Assembly (NCBI GenBank): GCA_949317995.1
Contig: OX439045.1
Coordinates: 44,225,693-44,289,692 of the forward strand
DNA from: Acholoe squamosa
Lineage: Eukaryota > Annelida > Polychaeta > Phyllodocida > Polynoidae
Direction of reading: 5' to 3'
Length of the DNA stretch: 64,000 nt
In this document: positions 1 through 11,700 of the stretch, piece after piece
Numbering within the stretch: the stretch's first letter is position 1
Layout of the letters: each line of letters begins with the position of its first letter
Position numbers and translations under genes: made by a program
Notes under the pieces: generated by a model
Database searches by the model: none
Seen by the model: only the letters and a program-made list of their open reading frames with translations
What the model was told of the DNA's origin: nothing

Positions 1-113
1 TTTTTTTTTATTTAGGAATTACTTCATATAGAAAACACCTCTCTACTCCTGTACATATCAATAATAATCATTTAAGATTGTAGCTTTTAATAACATTTCC
101 CTTCAATCGACAG

Positions 114-431
114 GTATTTTGGTTGGGACCTCTGGTTGGAGGATCTGTTGGAGGCTTTCTCTACGACCTTGTCTTTGCCGCAAATGCATCACGACGTCGC
201 GCCTTATCTTTTATCTCTGACGGCGACTATAACGCTGACAATGATTATGGTGTCAAATCCAATGTTGTGACGTCATCAACGTCGGGTCATTCTTATCACC
301 CTCGACGTCATCAACACACGCACAGAACTGACCGGAACCGGAAGGGGCATCGTGACCAAAAGTCAAGGTCCTCTTTACATCTCGGAGTTGACGAGACTTC
401 ATTGACTTATGAAAAAATGAATGCTGTGTGA
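114..431 (+). CDS. aquaporin, last coding exon
   Basis: Membrane water/solute channel of the MIP family; only the terminal exon is in the window. The exon follows a CAG acceptor at 111-113 and opens with VFWLGPLVGGSVGGFLYD, which matches the start of the sixth transmembrane helix of aquaporins (HW-V-YW-GP--GG---LYD). A cytoplasmic tail of about 80 residues follows, rich in Ser, Arg and His, ending MNAV with stop at 429-431. The NPA boxes must lie in upstream exons outside the window, so the subtype (AQP1/4-like versus glycerol-transporting) cannot be decided. The tail includes the segment coded at 244-304 that is duplicated downstream at 647-707. The gene converges with the large minus-strand gene. 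Confidence 0.85.
   Translation, partial: VFWLGPLVGGSVGGFLYDLVFAANASRRRALSFISDGDYNADNDYGVKSNVVTSSTSGHSYHPRRHQHTHRTDRNRKGHRDQKSRSSLHLGVDETSLTYEKMNAV
244..304 (+). repeat. 61-bp direct repeat, copy 1 (inside aquaporin exon)
   Basis: Matches 647-707 over 61 bases with one visible mismatch (C260 versus T663). This copy codes part of the aquaporin tail. Confidence 0.85.
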
Positions 432-646
432 ATTTCGATAAGAATGCATGACTTTTATGTATCAAATAATAATACCAATAACGATGATAAGCTCAGTGTA
501 CTTGAGGCAAAGGGGTATTGTTAGAATACGGATGATAAGGACGGATCTATATTATCATGTACCTGTTTTGTTCATAGCCAAGGGTGTGTTAATATGCGAA
601 GGTTTAGGAAATGTTATTTTTTCCTATTGATGGAAATAGAAAACTA

Positions 647-707
647 ATTATGGTGTCAAATCTAATGTTGTGACGTCATCAACGTCGGGTCATTCTTATC
701 ACCCTCG
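647..707 (+). repeat. 61-bp direct repeat, copy 2 (3' of aquaporin stop)
   Basis: Near-identical copy of 244-304, placed about 215 bases after the aquaporin stop codon and upstream of the AATAAA at 855. It probably lies in the 3' UTR or is a duplicated exon fragment. Confidence 0.85.
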
Positions 708-854
708 TCCATTTGATTTCCTTGTTATCTTACTCTTTAGATGTAGGAGTATGCCTCACAGGTTTATGTATGTTTGCCATCATGATGTATTGCATGATAG
801 GCACTTATACAGCACCTTTAGAGTGCATCCTCATCCCTGGATGGTCGAAACTTG

Positions 855-860
855 AATAAA
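855..860 (+). promoter_or_regulatory. candidate poly(A) signal of aquaporin
   Basis: AATAAA about 425 bases after the aquaporin stop on the coding strand. Position fits; no transcript evidence. Confidence 0.35.
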
Positions 861-1670
861 TTGGCCAGTTACTCGTTATCGGGCACGCCCACATTATGTT
901 TACAAACTGTCTTTATAATATATTGCACCCTAGTCTACCCAGAGTTATGGCAGGAAGGCCTTATATTCCATTACATGTATTGTCTAAGTGATGTCTTTAG
1001 ATATCATCTATTCTCTGAAACACGTCAATCTAATGTTTCTCTCATCTGCCAGCCAGTCAGGTTAACTATCAGCTAGAACGAACAGCCAGATAACATATCA
1101 ACAATTTTATTTAATATACAACACAGTCTGAATCAAAGAACATCTGCTGTAATATAAAATACATGTTATCCATTCGATTTATACAGGGTTACCTTTTACA
1201 CGACATAATCATAAAGTTGGGCACACGTGGAATGTGGTTTTTATAAAAAGAAAAAGAAAAGAGACGAGACATATAATACATATATATTCATTGTTGCACA
1301 CATATTTTGGTAATACAATACATGTATAAAATATAACATATAGCAGAGTATATCGCTGACAGATGAGACATAAATAAATGGAACCTGAGGGTAAAAGCAA
1401 GGGGATGACCACAAATTTCAGATTATGATCATGATTATTAATTAAAATTTGTTAAAATTATAGATTACTTCTTATGTAACAAAAACACAACAACAATATA
1501 AAACTGTTCAATTTATATGCGTAGTCAATAAAAAAAGACCTAAATAAAATATAGCTCTATAAAGGGAGGGGGTTTACGTTTCAAAGGGTGTCTATTTCGT
1601 GCAGTCGGCATCCAATCCATCTTGTCTGGCAACAGACGTTATATACACAACATTTCCAACGGCATCCTTA
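861..1670. other. tail-to-tail intergenic region
   Basis: AT-rich spacer between the two convergent genes. It should hold the 3' UTR of the minus-strand gene: the complement of 1106-1111 reads AATAAA, about 560 bases past its stop. No coding or RNA gene seen. Confidence 0.4.
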
Positions 1671-1909
1671 TTATCTAGAGACTCTTTTAACTTTGAATGT
1701 TTTTCTTTGCTTCTTCATGGCTATTTTCATCCATATGTCAATCAGGTCAAGGCATATGATACAAAAGATTACAAAACACATGAAGCTAACAGCCACATAA
1801 CCTGTAACAATGTTGGAACGAGTTGTGTCAGCGACCTTCATCTCAACAGCGACTTTGACTACCACTTCCTCATCGTCACCAGTTTGGCCTAAACTCTCCG
1901 CATTTTTCT
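1671..1909 (-). CDS. exon 35: transmembrane helix and cytoplasmic tail, stop codon
   Basis: Follows a strong polypyrimidine tract and CTCTAG acceptor. It starts with an acidic stalk (GDDEEVVVK), then a hydrophobic stretch of about 22 residues ([18 protein letters not shown] and on), then the basic stop-transfer tail [15 protein letters not shown] and TAA at 1671. The junction with exon 34 (G plus AG) keeps the frame. This makes the protein type I membrane-anchored. Confidence 0.8.
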
Positions 1910-2256
1910 CTAGAGAAGGAGAAAAACAGGTCAGCAATGATATTAGCATTCATTTCAGGGGAGGTTGTGTTTGTACATTAAACACGTTGCCAGTTGCTAC
2001 TTATTTTACCTTTATGACTAACTTGACAATCATGTAACCTTAGAATGTGATTTATTTTCTTCACCAAGTCGGTATTTCTTTTATTTGGAATATGTGAACT
2101 GTTCGATCCGGCGTATGGCCACATATTAAAAAGGCAACTCCTCTTCCAAAGATTTTTTTTTACTTCATATAAATCAATTATATGCGCTTCTTTAACTAAT
2201 ATGGAAGGGATTGTTAAATCGGACCAAATGTGCTTACATGAAGGAGAATTTTTCCT

Positions 2257-2299
<43 letters not shown>

Positions 2300-5200
2300 C
2301 TTTCTTGGAATAAGAAGAAGATTATTCTATATATTAACCTACCGTGGCAGTTTGGATCTAATCCATCATCACAGTCTGCTATTTCTACCCTAGGTTCCTC
2401 ATCATATGGTGGGCAGGGCTTGCCATTGTGATCTGGCCTTTGACAGTTTCTGATCCGTATCCACGTGCCCTTTGCACAATCCGTGACGGATGCTGTACAC
2501 TTTCCCCAGTTGTTCCACTCTTTCAAGTAGCCATCTATTGGACACGGAACTGTGTTGCACTCAGCAGACTGTGTCGAGTTTCCTGAAAATACAACAACAA
2601 CACAAAGAACATTAATAATAAAATGATAGATATATAAGACCAATGAAATAGTTAATGAATTATCAAATGAACGAAAAGAATGAACACATGGTGGTTGATC
2701 AATGATTTTATATATGGTACACAAAGGGACTTGCTATATATATGCCACTGAAAATGATCTTAGATTTCATCTCTGCAATTTGAGAATTCAAATATACAAT
2801 GCAATATAGAACTATAATGTAATGTCATAATAACATTTAAACGATCTAAAGTCAAATAAATACCCACCCACACATTCCAGACCGCCATGATAAGGTCCGG
2901 CACAGTGCCGCACCTTACGGTAGACTGCTCCACCGCAGGTGCTGGGGCAGTTGGACCAGGCAGACCAAGGCGTCCAATGCCCATCAATTGGAGAGGCTGA
3001 AAGGAAAGCATCTGTGAGGGTTATTCATAACATAAGTGATAGTGAAAATTACCAGAGTGAAGCTGTGCCCTTGGGATGACTCTGGTAGCAAACTACGAGT
3101 TATACCATATCGGTCTGCCTCCAGAGTTCAAGAACATAACCCAAAAATTACTCAAGTAGGAATTATCAGAGCTAGGACATTTCCTTCAAATTACCCTTGT
3201 CAGGTTTTTGTCCAAGAAGACTCTGGTATAAGAAGTGTCATAGTCAATGTAATTTACAAAGGTAAAAAAAAAAGAAATGTGTCCTCATCATATCTCTAGT
3301 AATTCTTACCTTACAAAATTTTAAGACTTCTTTACATGGTTATGACAAGCACGACATTTTTAAATTCAGGGACATCTAAAGATATTTTTTTTGTGAAGGG
3401 ATAATTTTTGGGGATATTGAAATTTTGAAAAGGATAAGGACCTCGCAGCTCATGACTCTGTGTCAGTGCTTTGTGAATTGATGTCAATCATTATTAGAAT
3501 CAATTTAGTGCAGCCAAAATGATACGTGATGGATTGTTATATCATAGGTTTCCAGTTAGGCATCTGGATACTTACCTATGCACTTGCATGGGACATGGCT
3601 CCATTGTCCTTCTGCGCTGCATATAGCCTCATGACTGCATGAAGGGTCCTCATGCTCATATTGATCATCACACGTAAAATTCACCCTAGTAAGACTCCTA
3701 ACAAAATGATGGGACAACTTTCCATTTTCGATGTCGGGGATTCTTTCACAGTCCTCTGTTGTTAGAGAATAGAAAATAAAAGAAATAGTCATTCACTGTC
3801 TGATCAATGAGGCAGAATTCAGACCATCATAGTTCATTCAACGCATAAATATGAATAAATCATGAACGTTGAGATCCTAATGAGTGTTAGAGTTTGAGTT
3901 TAACAGAGAAAGTTGAAGAAGAAATGATAGACTGAAATAATAAGATTCATATGAACGGACCTCTACATCAGCAGAACCAATACCAACCTATTGTGAATTC
4001 GATAAAAGAAAATAAATCTTTTGTGTTATTACATTAATCGCATGTGTTATCCATAATACTTATCCATGGCATACTTAGACAGTAAGGCAGAGGGGTCCAA
4101 GTGCCATTAGCGAGGCATTCTATCATCTCATTCTCTTGTAGCTGAGAGTACCCTTGTTTGCACTGAAAACGTATTCTCCTTCCATAGGGCGATTCTTTTA
4201 TCTCATCAAAACTGTCAAGGGATGGGTGCACATTGGGCCTTGGACACGTTATGGCTGTGCATGCAGTTGAAAGAAAAAAGATGTGTAAAGTGATAAATCG
4301 ATGTACAATTGATTATACTATTCCCGATAGAAAATAGCAGACTTGCAGATAAACATTTACATGAAGAGATAAGATGCCGGGTAGGGACTACATGTATACT
4401 AAAACATATACTCATAAAAACGTGGCTATTTCAAATATTAACTAATGAACATGCTTATCTGAGGATATCAATATCATCAACATAAGCCTTTTGATAGATT
4501 TATCAACTTACGTTTACACTCGACTGGTGGTGATAGTTTAGCTTCTGATGTACAATGCACTGCTGGTGACGTAACATTAAGGACATATCCTTCATCACAG
4601 ATGACGGATTTGCTGTCCCCGTACTTGAGATTTACACCTTCTGCCACGTTGGAATAACGCTTTATGAGCTGCGGGCAGGACTTAGCTAAATGAAAAAAAA
4701 AAAAAACATGGCTTAATTCATCAAAATCTTCAAATCGGAAAATGGTATAAGAATTACCAGTAAGACCATCGAAACTTACGTTCACATACGAGGTTGACCT
4801 TGTGTAAGATACCGTGTTCATCGCATCTGACGTCAATGTAATTTTTTATACCTCCCGCGGAGTACCCGACCTTACAATAAGCCTTACGAAGTGTATTTGC
4901 CTCCAGGACCAAGCCGTGTAGATCTGTGTGGGGGAGGTCAAGGTCGGGGCATCTGATCTCTGAATTAGACAATATAAATATGCAATATACATTAGGTAAA
5001 AAAAAAGATTAACCATTCAACATGGATTTACCTGAATTCACACTCCACTAGTCAAAGTGAACAAAGCTTCATATACGAAACAGGTCTTCCCAAAAAAGAT
5101 GTCAATGTGTAGATACAAATAAATATGTATCTTCCAATGAAATTTCGTTTTGATTTTAGTCCCTATACCCGTTTTAAGACCTGATACGTCCAGGGGTAAT

Positions 5201-5726
5201 GGTATTTTGCTAATATGATGCAGTGCCAGTGAATAAATGTTGCCTTCATATTGGTTGAGTTGGCATAACTAGTGCCTTCTGGGCTAATAATATCATTCTG
5301 AACTCAGGATGTAGCTTATAAATAGATGGTATTTGATTTGACCTTCAGACCTATAGATGTGATACAGTAGCAACATAAAGTCCACAGTGAAACTGACTCA
5401 CTTTCACAGTGTGCTTCCCGAGACCAGGTTCCATTGGCCTGACAACTGGTGTTGAAGGCTGGTTTTCCCGATGGTAAACGGAATGTGACGTGACACGCTA
5501 CTGTAAGCACCAGGCCAAAGGATCCAGTGGTAAGGTGGCCGTTCGTGTTACTGGCATTCAAAGCACCACAACGGACCGCTGGAAATATGGCATGTGCTCA
5601 TTAGAACGATTTTCCTTTCTTTCGAATTCAATTGTTTTGCTTGGAAAATGGTAGATGTTATTTTCCAAACGTCTATATTTAGAGACCAGATTCAATCACA
5701 AAATGTATTGAAAATATGAAGTTATA

Positions 5727-5769
<43 letters not shown>

Positions 5770-8700
5770 AGAGACACAGCGGGAGAGAGAGAGAGAGAGA
5801 GAGATAGAGGCAGACAGAGACAGACAGGCAGAGACAGACAGAAAAGGATAGAAAGAAAGAAAGAGACAGAGACAGACATAGACAGAGAGTCAGAGAGACA
5901 GAGACAGACAGAGAGTCAGAGACAGAGCCAGACAGTTAGAGAGGGACAGTGAGACATTGGGTGACCTATTCAATAATTATGTGATCTATTCAATAATTCT
6001 GTTAACTAAAGAGGGTACTTACGATTACAAGTACGCAGCCTGCCGCTCAGCCCCTGCCACTTCCCTTCTGAGGTACACGTGAGGTTCTGATAACTCTTAT
6101 CTGCCCCAATAGTGTGTCCAGTTTTGCAATGAGCTGTATGGTTTTGACCAAACAGTCCAGGTGGGATGTCTGCAGTTAGTGCACGTTGGTCGGCGGATAC
6201 ACCGTCACAAGGCTTGGCTGCAAGATGTAATAGCTCTTATATGAATTTTGCTCCCATACATTCATGGTTATTCATTGTTATATTATAATATGACAAAAGG
6301 AAAGCTGCGGTTCAGGTTACATACACTATGTCCAGGCGGACACAGGTAGGGTCCCTGTGATAGCCAGTTTCTGGATAAGGCCTTACTCCCCTTCAGTCAA
6401 CTCTGCAAAAGGTCACGAAAAGTTAAATTAAGAAGTCAACTTTGAGTGACTTTGCTGGACTTTCTGGGAATTAAAAAGTGAAATCCAGACCTTTACAGTC
6501 AGCTGTCTCCCACTTTTATAGACTTTTTTTTCATGATTCCATTTTGACTTTATCCATCAAAGTTGATTGTAAAAGTTGACTTTCCTTAACTTTTTAGCAG
6601 ACTGACAGTCAGTGGGAGCAGTTTCCTAGTCAAAGGCAAACGTTTCCAGTAAGTTTTTGACTCCAAATGTGACTTTTTTGGCTATTTTAAAAAGTCAACG
6701 TTTTTAGTCAAATTTTGTCAGTTCAGGCCTGACTTTTAACTTTTTCAGTCAAGTCAGACTTCTTCAGTCAACTTTCCTAAACCTAACCATTGACAGGCGA
6801 CCAGTGAAATCAGGTGTACTGAGTTCAAGTCAAAGGTGGACTGACAATGTTTGAGAACTGACTGAAAAGTCTGAGAACTGACTGAACAAGTTTAAAAATT
6901 GACTGAAAAAGTCTATAAGATTTACTGAGAAAGTCAACTCCACATAGAATCAGGTACCACTTATTCAGTCAGACATTTTTCCATTGACTGATCGAGACTT
7001 TGACTTTTACTGACTAAAATGGAATAAAGCCTTTTTACTGAGCCTTTTTACTAAGGTTCAGGTGGGTTGATTTTTCTCTTTCTGATTTTGGATTGCCTTG
7101 CCCCATTGAAGAAAAATAGTCATTTATGTTGTAATTCAAGCTTATTTCAGTTTAGGTGTGTTAACATGAAAAGGCCAGTGCACTATGTATGATGCTGAAA
7201 TAATTTATGTCAAACAGCCTCACGTCCACATGATACAGGTGGGGGTTCAAATACTCCGTCTGCGTTACATGTTATGACATATGTCCCCTGTTTGTTGTCT
7301 GTCTCATAGCCTTCCTCGCAGAACACCAGTAACGAGTTGGGGAATTCATGCTTCAACAGGCTCGGATCATTTCCCGATGCTACCGCGTGTGCCGGGGCAG
7401 TTTCTTTGCATTCCACAGCTTAGAACAAGAAGGTAGTGATATATGTTTAGCAAAAATTCATTGTGCATATATAACACCAAGTTGACGACCGATTATTTTG
7501 GACATTAATTTAAGAAAATATATGAGATGTTCTTTTGCACTATTATCAAGTGTGAAAATTCCATTGTAAGACAGTCACACAAGAGAAATACTGTAAATGG
7601 TGTAGATTATTTTCACATTATAATACTCCATGGAAATGAATTGTCAGACACCTACGTATGCAAAAATCTGTGGCATTCCATTTCTTGTTGCTCATGCACT
7701 CAACATATAGTACATCAGCTGTTTTACTGAACTTGTACCCCCTCTCGCAGGTCAGAGCTGCCGTATCTCCTAATTGCCGTATTAGGTTTTGGGCTTGTGT
7801 TCTCTCAATGGTCAGTGCGTCACAAGTTATACCTGCCAGGATTAAAGGGAAGTTGGGGTTACCCATTTGGTATAACATGGGGACTCATGCACTTTGAGAA
7901 TAGAAAATCTGTGCACCATTGACTTACGCCAATCAGTGCCTGTGGACCTTTGCATAGATTTGGTCAATTTTATAAGTACAGGTAAAGCGGTGTGTCCACA
8001 TGGTGATAGAATTCGGTGCCTACAAAATGACCGACGACAAAAACGCTTCCAGCGATTATTTCCGACGACAAACCACTTTTGTCGTCTATTTGTGACGATT
8101 TTTTTTGGGTGGAAATGAATGCTGGAGGTGTTTTTGTTTTCGGAAATGGATGTTAAAAGTGGTTTTGTCGTCGAGAATGGACGACAGTTGGAAATTTGTC
8201 GCCACCCATTTTTATCGCCATGCGGACATAAGGCTCCAGGAGAAAAAAAGGCAAGTTGTTAAACTCTTAGATTTAGACAGTTTTTTTTAAACTTTGATAA
8301 ACGTTCTGGATTCGTTCAAGAAGTTATGGCTTACGGTAGCACTCCTTCTTATCGCTCCACGTTAGTCCAGCACACCTGACCTGGAACGTCTTCAGAAGCT
8401 CGGGTGTTTCATAACCATCATTACAAGTCACTTCTATTGATGTTGACTCAAGTGCTGTTCCGTTTATTGTATTACTGTTAAGGACGGTGAGGCCGTCGCA
8501 GATGTAATCTGTTAGAATAATCATGCAAAGGAAAAGCGCCTGTGTTAATTCCCTGATGTTGCATTAGGCATACCCCTTCATGTTTGTTTATAGACTAGCT
8601 AATCACATAGCTGTGTCGATGAACTAGTTGGGAGGAGGCTGATATGCACATGATAATATTTCTAACGAGCTGGAATGATTTTAACTTCTGCTGTATTGTG

Positions 8701-11700
8701 CTCTTTTGAGGGTGACTGGTTGCTTTAATGCCTTATGTCCCATTATATAACACACAAATAGATCCCCAGTCTATGACTCACCATTTTGCAAATCATTCTA
8801 ATTCTAAAGCACCCTCTCACGGTAAGAACACCAATTGTCACATTGTTATTAGGGCTGGTGAGTTACTCCCTCTCTAATCTATAGTAGCGTGGAGTTTTTT
8901 TTTAAGCCCCTCAACCCCCCCCCCCCGTTTATAAATAATGACCACTCCCTTAGATGGTCAAAACGGCAATGACGAAATAATGTATAAATGCCAATGTACT
9001 CACATATGCATGCTTTTGCAGGGCTGTAAGTGGCTGATGAAAGGCATTGCATGGTGAAGCCCTCTTCTTCGTCACCCTCTGTGCGGTATGCGTCATCGCA
9101 TCGCACATCAAGGACTTCCGAGTACCGAACTTGCATCTCTTGGACGTTTGAGTTTGGTATCGTAACTTTTGGACAGACCAGAACTGATGACAACAATAAG
9201 AGAAAAATGATATTGATACCGGTCACAATCGTAAGTGACGGTAATTCCAAATCAGTTGGGGTCCTGGCCTATAAGCTGTGGCGGAAACCGGTATAAATCT
9301 AGGCACTAGGCACTCTGTAGGCTTTCAGGTATTTGAATTTGTGTGATTCCTTGCTCAAAGCGAAATATTCTATCTAAAATTATCCAGAACTACATATACA
9401 CACCATAGAACATTAGGGTCTAAACCACGGGAGTGGCGACCAAAAAAAAAAAATAAATAAAATAAAATAAACGCTGCCCGCTACTGACGTAGTTGTAGGG
9501 CTGTTTGTGGTTGTGTGAATTCGTGGTACAATTATTAAATCTTGCTCCAAGATAAACAGAAACAAAAGAAATAAATTGTGTGGGGCTATTAGCACTGATT
9601 AATTGAATAAATTCACGTGCTCATCCATTCTAAACTTGCGTGATAAGTCAGTCATGTATTGGAGAGAGTGACTATTAGTTCTGTCCTGTGAGGTTATTCT
9701 AAAATAGGAGTTTTACCTCGGGAATACTTCGGGTATTTCCGTAACAGATGAGATCCGAACAAGACTGGTCATGTGACGACAGTTTTGATCGAGCGTTGCA
9801 AACTTCTAGGTGAGTTTTTTCTCAATTTCTCCTCTTTTCTTCCCCATATTTCTCGGGATTATGTTCTTGTTCTACTTCTGGCCAAGGCTACGCCGCTGGG
9901 GTACCTTTTTAGTGCCAGAATATTAAAATTGTTTCTCTCAAGACAGTCGTCATGTCAGCAGGCTGTGAGAGATTCTACATATTTACAATCTCTGGAGGAA
10001 TTCCGCTGGAATTCTCTCATTACAGGGATCCTACAGGGGTTTTTGAGGATTCCCTGATGTTTTTGCATCTTTGGCTTCAATTTGATCCTTTTTCGGGCAG
10101 TTTTTGTCGATATTGATCGAAAAATTGTCTGTTGGGACTCCCCGGGCACCAGCGTCGTTGTACCTGCATACCTAAAGTAGGACACGTGGGTGTTTATCCT
10201 TTGATTTATGGCAAATTGGAGTTATATTGTAGTTTGTCGACTGAATCTTGTTAAAAGGTCTCCTTATTTTGCATGTTTGCTAAGATTGGGGCTGTAATTT
10301 GGTTAAATTTGGCGAGTTTTCGCCGTAACGGTCGATGTTGGCATGTCTGCGGACCTAGAGTTAACCGCAAGTGGCAGTGCTTAGAGTATACAGAGGTTAA
10401 ACATCCTGTTGCTATGGTAGGATATCTCTAAGCCAGTCTACTCCAGGTACATCATCATGTGTCCTACTTTAGGTACATACCGCGACCATATCGCTAGTGC
10501 CTAATTCTTTATTTCTGGTCTGTTTCCAGGATGGCAAGTTCATCACAGTCCAGTCCCACTTCTGTGGAGAAGGGAAATAAATCACACAAGAACTCTAGTT
10601 CAGGGAGTTCCAGCTCTGCTAGATCTTCATCTAGGCATTCTAAAGAGAATAAGGGTTCTGAGAAAGAGACTGTAAGTCCTGTTAACCTTAAGAAGGAACC
10701 TGAAGTTCAATCTACTGAGACTTCCATTGCACCAGTGGTGTTGATCCAGCAGCCACCCCAAAGGTGGGTTCCTCCTATGCCCTACTACCAACAGGGTTAT
10801 GAATATTATCAGGAACCTTATCAACCAATGGATTATGCCTATGGTATGGATCACATGGCCTACCAGTGTGAACCAGTAGAAGAGGAAGGTCAGGGATATG
10901 TGGTGCTAGGCCCACATGGACAGGCACATGCTATGTCGGTGGTCATTGATGAGGAGGAAGTGGCTTCTGTGCAGGGTGACTTTGAGGCACAGTCGTCAAA
11001 GGCTAAGCCACCTCCAATTGACCATCTCAAGGAGCTAACTGGAAGCCTAACTGAGAGTATTCAGTCCTACAGACGGAAAAAAGCAGAACTAACCAACGAA
11101 GGCCCCACTATACATGAAGCCCTCTCGGATGCCATCAATTCCTATTTTGAAGAGACTTACGTTGCCCAGGACTTAGAGAAAGCGACTAAAGAATTTCCTA
11201 GGCCCTCTAATGTGCAGAGACTGGTAGCGCCTAAACTAGAGGAAGCAATATTCAACTCTGAGGGCCTTTCCAAGAATGTGGCAGTGCATATACTAAACGT
11301 ATCTCTTCAGACCCTGCAGAAGGGGGTGGTCTCGGCCATTGCAGCCATGGTACCGTTCGGCTCGATGATGTTGGAGAAAGGGCCCGAGGACCAACAACTG
11401 GATGCCTTTGGAAAGGGTTTCAATAAAGTAACCAGATTACTGGTCAATGTGTTCAATGGGCTCTCAGTAAAGAGGAGGGACTTGCTAAAACCTTTCCTTG
11501 CCGAGCCTTATGCTAAGGCGCTCACCAAAGACTAACATTGACGGAGACCCGCAATGGCTTTTTGGGGGCAACCTGGAGGCTCGTATTAAGCAAGCTGAGG
11601 AGGACAAGGAGATCTTGGACAAGGTCTTAGCGTCTAAATGCCCAGGGTCTCAGGATTCTCATTCCCAGTCTAAGAGGCAGAAGGTCATGGCCACAGCACC

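Noticed and set aside
2201-2431. Leu/Ser/Phe-rich frame on + strand
   Set aside because: Antisense shadow of TSP1 exon 34 and the CTTT microsatellite.
5728-5952. Arg/Glu repeat frame (also at 24,123-24,311, 25,072-25,391 and 52,756-53,303)
   Set aside because: Artefacts of GA/CT/TA microsatellites.
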